A stretch of DNA of 64,000 nt from IMG/VR virus record IMGVR_UViG_3300007734_000759, positions 1 to 64,000 of that record. The stretch is one strand, 5' to 3'. This stretch comes from a virus. The notes beneath the pieces were generated by a model. It did not search any database. It was not told the origin of the DNA and was given only the letters and a program-made list of their open reading frames with translations. The position numbers and the translations under genes were made by a program. Position 1 is the stretch's first letter; each line of letters opens with the position of its first letter. Of this stretch, positions 56,755 to 64,000 are shown piece by piece.

Positions 56755-57794
56755 CGCTTCAACAACAATACAATTTAATCAAAGAAGGAAAAGGAGATAA
56801 AGCATATTTTCTTAAAAATGCTAAGTTTGAATTTCCAAACTTATTTAATGCATACACTTCTTACGAAGACGCAGCCACAATGCTAAAGGCTAAAGGACTG
56901 ATTACAGAAGGAGTAGGAGGAGTAGTAACAGTTGGAAAAGACCAAGATTGGATTGGAATCTTCAAACAAAACATTACAGAAGAAACTAAAGCAGTAGAAA
57001 AGAAAACCTCAAAAGAAGTTGAAGATGTGCTAGCTCATAACTACGATTATAAAGATCAAAAAAACATTGACAACTTAAATGGTCAAGCTTTTCTTCACGG
57101 ATTCTACACAGAAATGCAAGATCCTAAGAATGAGGATAAAAATACAAACCAAGTTAAACAAATTGTAGCTAAGAATCTAGCAAAAGATCCACTATACTAT
57201 ACAAAAGATGGAATGTTTGGATTGAAAGGTGTAGGATATACAACAGAAGCTCCAGGCCTAGGAACACCAAAAGAACCTAAAGGTAGATACAAATCATCTG
57301 GATACGGAGACTTGAGAGAAGGTATAGAAAATAAAAAATTAAAACTACAGCGAATCGTTAAACAAGGCTTAAAAGGATTAGATCTTTACAGAAACACCTC
57401 AAGCGATGGTGAGGAACTTTACTATTACGATGGAGATGTGTTATATAGTGTTAGGGATGATGGGTCAAAAGGACCTTCTGTTAGAATGAGTTTATTCGAT
57501 ATAACTGGATTGGAAGGAGAAGAACCAGAAAATACGTTCCTAAAACCAGGAGAAAAGCAAACCTTCAAACCTATACCAAGCCAAGCAGACACAGCAGGAG
57601 ATAAACTAAGAGCTTCCACAGCCCGCTATAGTAAACTTAAAGAAATTATTCGTGAACTAGTCTTACAAGAGCTTAACGAAGAAACTCCAGCAGCCGATGC
57701 AATAGATAATCAAATCGATACGGTAAAAAAACAGTTAGGAGCTCTTTATACTAAAAAAGGACAGGAGTTGAGCAAACCAGGAACAGGATCGTAA
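56751..57794 (+). CDS. prohead-core-position protein with C-terminal tag-like motif (347 aa)
   Basis: The product MTLQQQYNLIKEGKGDKAYFL... has FEFPNLFNAYTSYEDAATML, familiar from structural proteins of marine phages. The C-terminal SKLKEIIRELVLQELNEE (about residues 298-315) is a tag-like helix placed at the end instead of the start, followed by a short tail. It lies directly before the protease gene. Probably a core or scaffolding component; function not established. Confidence 0.6.
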   Translation: MTLQQQYNLIKEGKGDKAYFLKNAKFEFPNLFNAYTSYEDAATMLKAKGLITEGVGGVVTVGKDQDWIGIFKQNITEETKAVEKKTSKEVEDVLAHNYDYKDQKNIDNLNGQAFLHGFYTEMQDPKNEDKNTNQVKQIVAKNLAKDPLYYTKDGMFGLKGVGYTTEAPGLGTPKEPKGRYKSSGYGDLREGIENKKLKLQRIVKQGLKGLDLYRNTSSDGEELYYYDGDVLYSVRDDGSKGPSVRMSLFDITGLEGEEPENTFLKPGEKQTFKPIPSQADTAGDKLRASTARYSKLKEIIRELVLQELNEETPAADAIDNQIDTVKKQLGALYTKKGQELSKPGTGS

Positions 57795-57795
57795 C

Positions 57796-58422
57796 ATGAG
57801 CAAGCAAGTATTAATAGAAACCCAAATCTTTAAACCTAAACCATTAACAATTGTTGAAGGTGTAGGAGGTACCAAGAACCTTTTGGTAGAGGGTATTCTT
57901 GCTACTGCTGAAGTGAAGAATGGCAACGGCCGTTACTATTCAAAAGAGTTGTGGGATAGAGAGATCGGCAAATACATGGAATTGGTTAGGGAGAGAAGAG
58001 CTTGTGGTGAGCTTGATCACCCCGATTCCCAAATTATAAACTTAAAGAACGTATCCCACGTTATCACAGATATGTGGTGGGATGGGGATAAGGTAATAGG
58101 AAAAATTGAAATCCTACCAACCCCATCAGGAAACATTCTTACATCCTTGTTTGAAAACAGCATACCAGTAGGAGTATCTTCAAGAGGTATGGGGTCTCTA
58201 AAACAAGTAGGAGAAATCATGGAAGTACAAGATGATTTCGAACTCCTATGCTGGGACTTTGTATCAACACCATCTAACCCAGGATCATACATGGCTCCAG
58301 TAGGTAAGATGAGAATGAATGAAGGATTACAAGCTTCACAAGGAAGCACTGACAAGTTTGCAAAAGTAAACCAAATCCTCACAGAAATTCTGTGTGCAAA
58401 CGGTACTTGTCCATTATTTTAA
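57796..58422 (+). CDS. 21: prohead core protease, T4 gp21-like (208 aa)
   Basis: A serine protease that cuts scaffold, capsid and internal proteins at (L/I)xE sites during head maturation. The catalytic His is H75 in GELDHP; the Ser is in VGVSSRGMGS (S128/S129); WDFVSTPS carries a conserved Asp (D154). The length fits gp21 (212 aa in T4). Its gene lies between core proteins and the scaffold, and a terminator follows. It is the enzyme expected to process the tagged proteins of this window. Confidence 0.95.
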   Translation: MSKQVLIETQIFKPKPLTIVEGVGGTKNLLVEGILATAEVKNGNGRYYSKELWDREIGKYMELVRERRACGELDHPDSQIINLKNVSHVITDMWWDGDKVIGKIEILPTPSGNILTSLFENSIPVGVSSRGMGSLKQVGEIMEVQDDFELLCWDFVSTPSNPGSYMAPVGKMRMNEGLQASQGSTDKFAKVNQILTEILCANGTCPLF

Positions 58423-58454
58423 GCACCCCCCTATCGATAGTCTCGTTAGGCCAA

Positions 58455-58479
58455 GCCCTCTTCGGAGGGCTTTCTTTTT
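58455..58479 (+). terminator. rho-independent terminator after gp21
   Basis: GCCCTC (58455-58460), TTCG tetraloop, GAGGGC (58465-58470), then TTTCTTTTT. Confidence 0.9.
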
Positions 58480-58637
58480 AAAAAAATTATATATATAAAT
58501 ATATTTTTGCAAAACTGCACCATATTTATCCACGAATATGCTATTCCATTGTTAGGAGATTTTTATAGCATTACTGTATTATTGTTTATTTATTGCGTAT
58601 CCAATATACGTATTCCCACAAAAAAATTTGAGGTAAA
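58480..58637 (+). promoter_or_regulatory. scaffold/capsid leader with two late motifs
   Basis: This 158-bp AT-rich gap has TATTTAT at 58523-58529 and 58587-58593, and a GAGG sequence 7 nt before the ATG at 58638. It feeds the scaffold and major capsid genes, the most heavily expressed late genes. Two motifs plus a Shine-Dalgarno-like GAGG may reflect that demand. Confidence 0.5.
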
Positions 58638-59975
58638 ATGTCAAGAGCATTATTAAAAGAAGCAATTGCCGACGCAAAAGCCGTGAAGGAAGCTGCTATT
58701 GCAAACGCCAAGGCTGCTCTCGAGGAAGCATTTACACCACACCTGAAGGAACTTCTTGCTAGCAAACTGGAAAGTTTGGAAGAAGAAGAAATGGAAACTG
58801 AAGGAATGGGTAAAGCATCCAAGATGAAAAGAGCCATGGACGAGTATGGGATGGAGCATCCAGATATCGACATGGACGGCGATGGAGATGTTGACGCAGA
58901 CGACGTCGCATTGATGAAGGAAATTGATCTCGATGAAATCTTAGCTGAATTAGACGGCTTAGATGAAAAGAAGATCAAAACAGCTCGTCAAACAGACAAC
59001 CGCGATGCGGAGGAAGAGGATAATCCATTTGATAAAGGTAGAACCAAACATCAACCAATGGATGAAGCCAAGAAATCAGATGATTCTGAAGAAGAAGCAG
59101 ATGATGAAGAATTTAACATGGATAACATTGAAAAAGCAATCAGAAAAGTCATCGACGATATGGTTGAAGCTGGTGAACTGGAAGCAGGAGAAGGCGAATC
59201 AAGAGAAGATGAGGATTCAATGAAAGACTTGGAAGATGATGCCATGGGTGAAGAAGATGAAGAGATTGACTTACAAGAGCTTATTAGAGAGATGAAAAAA
59301 GAAGAACAAATGCGTGAATATGTTGAAGGCGGACCTTCTTCTGAAAATGCTCTGTTGAAAGCCGTTGATGCTGCTCTTGAAAAGGGTGGTGAATTAGCTA
59401 AAAAACTATTGAAGCTACTAGCTAGTGGTGGTGGTGGTTGGCAAAGAGGTGGTATGTATGAAGAGGACTTGAACGAATACGTTGAAGGTGGTCCTTCTTC
59501 TGAAAACGCTCTACTAAAGGCTGTTGATGCTGCTCTTGAAAAGGGTGGAGAATTGGCTAAAAAGCTAATGGCACTACTTGCTCAAGGTGGTGGTGGTTGG
59601 GATCAAGGAGGTATTTATGAAGATGAGCTTAACGAAGCTTACTCTACCATTAAAACTCTCCGCTCTGAACTTAATGAAGTAAACTTGCTAAACGCTAAGT
59701 TGCTTTATACCAACAAAATCTTCAAAGCTAAAAACTTGACTGAAGGTCAAAAGGTAAAGGTTTTATCAACATTTGATAAAGCTACAACTGTAAAAGAAGT
59801 TAAATTGGTATTTGAATCACTAAGTACATCAATTGCTGCTTCTAACAGCACAGTTAAAGCTCCAATCAAAGAATCAATGGGCTTTGCATCTAAAGCTTCA
59901 GGCGTAGTTAAAAACAATCAAACGATTGAAACAGACGCTGTGATCGCTCGCATGAAAAAGCTCGCAGGACTATAA
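58638..59975 (+). CDS. 22: prohead scaffold core protein, T4 gp22-like, with duplicated module and EF-hand-like motif (445 aa)
   Basis: The main scaffold of the prohead, expected to be destroyed by gp21. It is acidic and helical with a start MSRALLKEAIADAKAVKEAA like gp22. It is longer than T4 gp22 (269 aa) because of two additions. First, DMDGDGDVDADDVALM (about residue 75) is an EF-hand/dockerin-type calcium loop. Second, a 53-residue unit beginning EYVEGGPSSENALLKAV is present twice in tandem. The C-terminus (LNEVNLLNAKLLYTNKIFKA, IARMKKLAGL) matches the conserved gp22 end. Confidence 0.9.
   Translation: MSRALLKEAIADAKAVKEAAIANAKAALEEAFTPHLKELLASKLESLEEEEMETEGMGKASKMKRAMDEYGMEHPDIDMDGDGDVDADDVALMKEIDLDEILAELDGLDEKKIKTARQTDNRDAEEEDNPFDKGRTKHQPMDEAKKSDDSEEEADDEEFNMDNIEKAIRKVIDDMVEAGELEAGEGESREDEDSMKDLEDDAMGEEDEEIDLQELIREMKKEEQMREYVEGGPSSENALLKAVDAALEKGGELAKKLLKLLASGGGGWQRGGMYEEDLNEYVEGGPSSENALLKAVDAALEKGGELAKKLMALLAQGGGGWDQGGIYEDELNEAYSTIKTLRSELNEVNLLNAKLLYTNKIFKAKNLTEGQKVKVLSTFDKATTVKEVKLVFESLSTSIAASNSTVKAPIKESMGFASKASGVVKNNQTIETDAVIARMKKLAGL
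59316..59633 (+). repeat. tandem 159-bp duplication inside the scaffold gene
   Basis: Unit 1 is 59316-59474 and unit 2 is 59475-59633, each 53 codons, encoding EYVEGGPSSENALLKAV...GELAKKL...GGGGW...N. The protein copies are nearly identical while many third positions differ, so the duplication is not recent and the copies are under selection. Confidence 0.85.
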
Positions 59976-60006
59976 ATTAAAGTAAAACAAAAAAACTAAA
60001 AACGCA

Positions 60007-61716
60007 ATGAGCACAATTCAATCATTACTTGAATCAGCTAATCCTTGGAGAAACGTACAATCTGACGCTGCAAGATTAGCAACCAAGTGGGCTAAAACTG
60101 GCTTGCTTGAAGGCCTAGATGGCGAAATCAATCGTAACAACATGGCTATGATGCTTGAAAACCAAGCTAAGCAACTTGTTGTTGAATCTTCAACTTCTGG
60201 TGGTGGTACCGCAGGTGGTACCTTTACTGCAGGTGTAGGTGAACAGTGGGCTGGTGTAGCTCTTCCATTGGTACGTAAGGTGTTTGGACAGATCGCTTCT
60301 AAGGAGTTCGTTTCTGTTCAACCTATGAACTTGCCATCTGGACTAGTATTCTTCTTGGATTTCCAATATGGAACTAACAAAAACCCATTCTCTAGCGCAG
60401 CAGGAGCCAACTCAGTATTCGGTGGAACTTCAACCCCAGGATCTTCTGCAGGATATCCTTTCTCTACCAACAATGCAACCAACGGTTTGTACGGAGCTGG
60501 TCGTTACACCTACTCTACTAACTTGACTGGATCTCTATTGGCACAAGCAGCTGCTACCAACTTAGGTATCACAACTGCATCTGCTACTTGGGCTTCTTTC
60601 AACTTCGATGCTGATTTTACATCATCTTTTGGTACTTTTGACGTATACACTCTTACAAATGCTTCTACCAAACTAGTAAACATGGATAAAGAAGCAGTAC
60701 GCAGCTTCTACATTTCTGGTTCATACACTGGTGCAACTAAAGCAGGTATCGCATTGCCAGCATTCACAACTTATAATGCTACTACTGACGCTTTGTCCTT
60801 CATTGTAACTAAGTCAGCTTTCACAGGAGCTACTCCTCTAGCACCTACAGCATTTACAGGTTCTTTCATCATCTCCTACTCAATGCAGCCTACTGACAAT
60901 AAGAGAGGTGATTTTGAAGATACAAACACTACATTGAACCAAGCTTACAACAACCCAATTTCTATTCCAGAAATCAACGTTCAGATGCAATCTCAAGCGA
61001 TCGTTGCTAAAACTAAGAAATTGAAAGCTGTATGGACTCCTGAATTTGCTCAAGATTTGAACGCTTACCAAAACATTGATGCTGAAGCTGAATTGACTTC
61101 AATGATGTCTGAGTACGTTTCTCTTGAGATTGATTTGGAAATCCTAGATATGTTGATTCAAGATGCTGCTGCTGGTACTGAGTTCTGGTCTGCCGTTAAC
61201 AACGTAGCTTACGACGGAACAGCTCTTACCACTCTTACCTCTGGTTTCTACAACACTCAAGGTCAATGGTTCGCAACTCTTGGTACTAAAGTTCAAAAGC
61301 TTTCTAACAAGATTCACCAATTGACTCTTCGTGGTGGTGCTAACTTCTTGGTAATGTCTCCAACAGTATCTACTATCTTGGAATCAATTCCTGGATTCGC
61401 TGCTGATGTGAACGGTCAAACTGAGAAAATGAACTATGCTTTCGGAGTACAGAAAGTAGGTCAATTGAACGGTCGCTATAAGGTTTATAAGAACCCATAC
61501 ATGACTGAAAACACAATCTTGGTTGGTTTCCGTGGTTCTCAGTTCTTGGAAACTGGTGCTGTATTTGCTCCTTACATTCCATTAATTATGACTCCTCTTG
61601 TGTACGATCCAAACACCTTCACTCCACGTAAAGGTCTATTGACTCGCTACGCTAAGAAGATGTTGCGTCCTGAGTACTATGGTAAGATCTACGTATCTGG
61701 CTTAACTACTATCTAA
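60007..61716 (+). CDS. 23: major capsid protein, T4 gp23-like (569 aa)
   Basis: Forms the hexamers of the head. VQPMNLPSGLVFFLDFQYG (near residue 105), PEINVQMQSQAIVAKTKKLKA (in pieces), WTPEFAQDLNAYQNIDAEAELT and RYAKKMLRPEYYGKIYV are signature blocks of gp23. The N-terminal ~60 residues are the expected propeptide. A likely gp21 cut is after E60 (QLVVE/SSTSGGG), the equivalent of the T4 cut after residue 65. The gene uses many GCT/TCT/GGT codons, unlike its neighbours, consistent with high expression. Confidence 0.95.
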   Translation: MSTIQSLLESANPWRNVQSDAARLATKWAKTGLLEGLDGEINRNNMAMMLENQAKQLVVESSTSGGGTAGGTFTAGVGEQWAGVALPLVRKVFGQIASKEFVSVQPMNLPSGLVFFLDFQYGTNKNPFSSAAGANSVFGGTSTPGSSAGYPFSTNNATNGLYGAGRYTYSTNLTGSLLAQAAATNLGITTASATWASFNFDADFTSSFGTFDVYTLTNASTKLVNMDKEAVRSFYISGSYTGATKAGIALPAFTTYNATTDALSFIVTKSAFTGATPLAPTAFTGSFIISYSMQPTDNKRGDFEDTNTTLNQAYNNPISIPEINVQMQSQAIVAKTKKLKAVWTPEFAQDLNAYQNIDAEAELTSMMSEYVSLEIDLEILDMLIQDAAAGTEFWSAVNNVAYDGTALTTLTSGFYNTQGQWFATLGTKVQKLSNKIHQLTLRGGANFLVMSPTVSTILESIPGFAADVNGQTEKMNYAFGVQKVGQLNGRYKVYKNPYMTENTILVGFRGSQFLETGAVFAPYIPLIMTPLVYDPNTFTPRKGLLTRYAKKMLRPEYYGKIYVSGLTTI

Positions 61717-61740
61717 TAATAACTTGATCTAATTCTTACA

Positions 61741-61764
61741 AAGGGAGCTTCGGCTCCCTTTTTT
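61741..61764 (+). terminator. rho-independent terminator after the major capsid gene
   Basis: AAGGGAGC (61741-61748), TTCG tetraloop, GCTCCCTT (61753-61760), then TTTT. The strongest hairpin of the window. Confidence 0.95.
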
Positions 61765-61769
61765 GTTGA

Positions 61770-61776
61770 TATTTAT
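61770..61776 (+). promoter_or_regulatory. late motif TATTTAT before phoH
   Basis: GATATTTATATTAGA between the capsid terminator and the ATG at 61808 (31 nt). Confidence 0.5.
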
Positions 61777-61807
61777 ATTAGAGTTACGATAATTAAATAA
61801 CGTTTCA

Positions 61808-62494
61808 ATGACATCAAATCACCACACTGATCCAATCTTCGCTGAGAAGAGAAGACCTAAGAATCCAATTAAGTTCAAAATGAACTTAAACGACGAGCAG
61901 AAGATAGCAAAAGAGATCATCCTTCAAACCCCAATCACACTTCTCAAAGGAATGGCAGGTTCAGGTAAAACACTTCTCGCATGTCAGATAGCATTAGATA
62001 TGTTATTTAAAAAAGATACAGAGAAGATTGTAATTACAAGACCGACTGTAGCAAGAGAAGAGATAGGATTTCTGCCAGGAGATATCAAAGAAAAACTTGA
62101 TCCGTGGCTAGCTCCAATCTATGCAAACCTATACTTACTATACGATAAGGAGAAAGTTGATAAGATGATAGCAGATGGAACTATTGAGATCGTTCCATTT
62201 GCGTTTATGAGAGGTCGAACGTTCCCAAACAATGTAGTTATCGTCGATGAGTGTCAAAACATTACACACGCGCAAACAGAACTTGTTTTAGGGCGTTTAG
62301 GAAAAGGAGGGAAAATGATCTTTTGTGGAGATTTATCCCAAACAGACTTAAAGAATAAGAAAGATAGTGGTATTGGATTTTTTAATAGACTTGAGGAAAA
62401 TATTAGAGGAGTAAAAGTAATAACCTTAAAGACAAACCACAGACATGAAATAGTAGAGCCTATCTTAAAAGTATACGAAGATTATCGAGACTAA
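61808..62494 (+). CDS. phoH: PhoH-like P-loop ATPase (228 aa)
   Basis: LLKGMAGSGKTLLACQIAL is the Walker A motif, VVIVDECQNITHAQTE the Walker B/motif II, and FCGDLSQTDLK and LKTNHRH are the following helicase-like motifs. This is the PhoH family, common in marine phages and used as a diversity marker. The true role is uncertain; RNA-related ATPase activity is proposed for the family. The length is normal. It stands between structural genes and has its own late motif. Confidence 0.95.
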   Translation: MTSNHHTDPIFAEKRRPKNPIKFKMNLNDEQKIAKEIILQTPITLLKGMAGSGKTLLACQIALDMLFKKDTEKIVITRPTVAREEIGFLPGDIKEKLDPWLAPIYANLYLLYDKEKVDKMIADGTIEIVPFAFMRGRTFPNNVVIVDECQNITHAQTELVLGRLGKGGKMIFCGDLSQTDLKNKKDSGIGFFNRLEENIRGVKVITLKTNHRHEIVEPILKVYEDYRD

Positions 62495-62498
62495 TTGA

Positions 62499-62505
62499 TA
62501 TTTAT
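62499..62505 (+). promoter_or_regulatory. late motif TATTTAT
   Basis: GATATTTATAACTAAAA, 10 nt before the ATG at 62516 and directly after the phoH stop. Confidence 0.6.
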
Positions 62506-62515
62506 AACTAAAAAC

Positions 62516-62968
62516 ATGGCTAACTTAACTATACTGATTAATGAAAAGCTAACCTTAGACGGTAATGATAGAGGTATACTAACTACTCAAGTGGTGTCAA
62601 ATGTAAATAACATAGACAATAGAGTAGTAACTTGTCCCACAAGCTCTATCACTGAACTATTTAGTATGACAGACTCAGACCAATCATACGCAGCGTTTAA
62701 AACAGGAAGCTTTAGATACGGTAGAGTAACAAATAGATCTGAACTTCCCATAAAATTACAGGTTACTACTTACAACAGTAAGACGAGTACCGAAGCTTTT
62801 GCAAATTATATAGTAAGCGGAGGTTATTCTTTTATGATATCATCTCCAGTAGGTACAGGAAGTGCAGTACCAATAAATACTTTCGTATTCAACGACTACA
62901 TCTCATCAATAGGAGTAGAACCCACAGGATCTGCAGCAGTTATCGAATACTTTATAGCAACAACTTAA
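62516..62968 (+). CDS. structural protein, head/tail-completion region (150 aa)
   Basis: I start at ATG 62516 (MANLTILINEKLTLDGNDRG), after the late motif. A compact beta-rich protein with VNNIDNRVVTCPTSSITELF and RYGRVTNRSELPIKLQVTT. It precedes the neck-type gene by 11 nt. Probably a virion surface or connector protein. No specific family recognised. Confidence 0.55.
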   Translation: MANLTILINEKLTLDGNDRGILTTQVVSNVNNIDNRVVTCPTSSITELFSMTDSDQSYAAFKTGSFRYGRVTNRSELPIKLQVTTYNSKTSTEAFANYIVSGGYSFMISSPVGTGSAVPINTFVFNDYISSIGVEPTGSAAVIEYFIATT

Positions 62969-62979
62969 TTTAAAATACA

Positions 62980-64000
62980 ATGTCAAGTGTATCAATTTGG
63001 GCAGGATCCAGCACATTTATTCCAGGAATGACTCCTTTTGGTTTCTACGATTACGATGTAGATTTCCAAAAAGATGCAGATAGAGTAGCAAAATTCTGTG
63101 CTCAACGCTTAGGATATCCGTTAGTTGATATTGAACTACAAGATATTAATTTTTATACAGCATTCGAGGAAGCTATCACAACCTATGGTAATGAAATGTA
63201 TGCTTTTAAAGTTAGAGAAAATTATCTATCCTTAGAAGGAGCTAGCAATCTTCCAACTTTAAATGATAAAACCATAACACCTAACATGGGAGTAGTGATC
63301 CGACAATCAGATCAATATGGAACTGAAGCAGGAGTAGGAGGTAGTGTAACATGGAGATCAGGATCTTTGGATCTACAAGCAGGACAACAGCAGTATGATT
63401 TAACTATCTGGGCATCAGCATCAGGGATTCAAGCAGGGGATTTGGAAGTTAAAAGAGTATTTTTTGAAGAAGCACCTGCAATTGTACGATACTTCGATCC
63501 TTATGCAGGTACTGGTACCGACATACAAGCACTAATGGATACTTTCGACTTTGGTAATTACTCACCAGGTATTAACTTCATGTTAATGCCTATTAATTAC
63601 GATCTCCAAAAGATACAAGCAATCGAGTTTAATGACCAGGTAAGAAAATCAAATTATAGCTTTGAATTAATAAATAACCAGTTAAGAGTGTTTCCAATTC
63701 CAGAAAGACCTAAAAAACTACTATTTCAATACATATTAAAATCTGATAGGGTTAGTGGAAGCATATCACAAGGAAATAATTTAGTAACAGACATCTCAAA
63801 CGTTCCTTACACAAATCCACAATACTTAATAATAAACTCAGTAGGAAGACAGTGGATATTTGAATACACACTAGCTCTTTGTAAAGAAATGTTAGGATAT
63901 ATTAGAGGAAAATATGGTCCCATCCCGATTCCAGGAGCAGAGGTAACTCTAAACCAATCCGACCTACTTAGCGCTGCAACAGCAGAAAAAACAGCACTAA
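62980..64000 (+). CDS. neck/structural protein, 3'-truncated by window end (candidate gp13 equivalent)
   Basis: ATG at 62980 opens a frame that runs without a stop to the window end (340 codons visible). The product MSSVSIWAGSSTFIPGMTPF... contains FCAQRLGYPLVDIELQDINF, FYTAFEEAITTYGNEMYAFK and REMLGYIRG-like EMLGYIRGKYGPIPIPGAEV. I know these blocks from neck or connector proteins of marine T4-like phages. Assignment to gp13 rather than gp14 is by impression. Confidence 0.6.
   Translation, partial: MSSVSIWAGSSTFIPGMTPFGFYDYDVDFQKDADRVAKFCAQRLGYPLVDIELQDINFYTAFEEAITTYGNEMYAFKVRENYLSLEGASNLPTLNDKTITPNMGVVIRQSDQYGTEAGVGGSVTWRSGSLDLQAGQQQYDLTIWASASGIQAGDLEVKRVFFEEAPAIVRYFDPYAGTGTDIQALMDTFDFGNYSPGINFMLMPINYDLQKIQAIEFNDQVRKSNYSFELINNQLRVFPIPERPKKLLFQYILKSDRVSGSISQGNNLVTDISNVPYTNPQYLIINSVGRQWIFEYTLALCKEMLGYIRGKYGPIPIPGAEVTLNQSDLLSAATAEKTAL

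Noticed and set aside
59973-59982. Canonical T4 late promoter TATAAATA in direct orientation
   Set aside because: TATAAATT occurs before the capsid gene, but the octamer is not found consistently before other late genes, whereas TATTTAT is.
1-64000. Insertion sequences, transposases, integrase or attachment sites
   Set aside because: No transposase or integrase motifs and no terminal inverted repeats were seen; the gene set is that of a lytic T4-like phage.

Overview
The window is a 64 kb piece of a large tailed dsDNA phage with a T4-like (contractile-tail) morphogenesis programme that infects a member of the Bacteroidota. The T4-like assignment rests on recognisable homologues of gp55, gp25, gp6, gp17, gp20, gp21, gp22, gp23 and PhoH, with 17-20-(core proteins)-21-22-23 in the T4 order. 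The host assignment rests on three independent signals: promoters of the Bacteroidota housekeeping type (TTG near -33, TATCTTTA near -7), translation starts with A-rich leaders and almost no Shine-Dalgarno sequences, and a phage gene (7618-9132) whose product ends in a type IX secretion sorting domain, a system known only from Bacteroidota. Every gene I support is on the + strand; base composition is AT-rich throughout.

Layout. 0-3.9 kb: an accessory array of very small genes, nearly every one behind its own copy of a conserved promoter module; products are mostly lipoproteins, one- or two-pass membrane proteins and short unknowns. 3.9-4.4 kb: a non-coding, low-complexity stretch with a terminator, AT-rich palindromes and a pyrimidine-rich tract. 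4.4-7.5 kb: a 352-aa protein, a secreted lytic transglycosylase, a repeat lipoprotein and a tRNA cluster (Glu, Leu, Gln and one odd tRNA-like element). 7.6-12.2 kb: the T9SS-type secreted protein, then a lysis region (holin-like proteins, a spanin-like overlapping pair, a GH19 endolysin, an M15 peptidase). 12.2-15.4 kb: small unknowns, an HD hydrolase and the late sigma factor gp55. 15.4-31.3 kb: baseplate and tail structural block. 31.3-33.7 kb: Zn mini-protein, GIY-YIG nuclease, primase, PD-(D/E)XK nuclease. 33.7-51.3 kb: two nucleotidyltransferase-type proteins, fibre-like proteins, then a run of enzymes and unknowns, many starting with the same short amphipathic tag. 51.3-64 kb: second spanin-like pair, terminase, portal, prohead core proteins, protease, scaffold, major capsid protein, PhoH and the start of a neck-type gene cut by the window end.

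Two promoter classes divide the window. The TTG/TATCTTTA modules (host sigma type) are almost all left of 6.3 kb. A different motif, [AC]TATTTAT[AT]A, sits just before the first gene of most late blocks and is the likely target of the phage gp55 sigma factor.

The most interesting hypothesis is a virion-cargo system. More than a dozen unrelated proteins begin with a 10-20 residue amphipathic tag (M-K-x-hydrophobic-...-L/I-K-E-...-E) that resembles the capsid-targeting sequence of T4 internal head proteins, which the gp21 protease removes after an (L/I)xE site. Tagged proteins include a superoxide dismutase, a PD-(D/E)XK nuclease, a HAD phosphatase, a nucleotidyltransferase, a metallopeptidase and Cys-rich/ParB-like mosaics; a ferritin-like protein and a flavoprotein lie among them. 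I infer that these proteins are loaded into the prohead and injected with the DNA. That is not proven by sequence alone.
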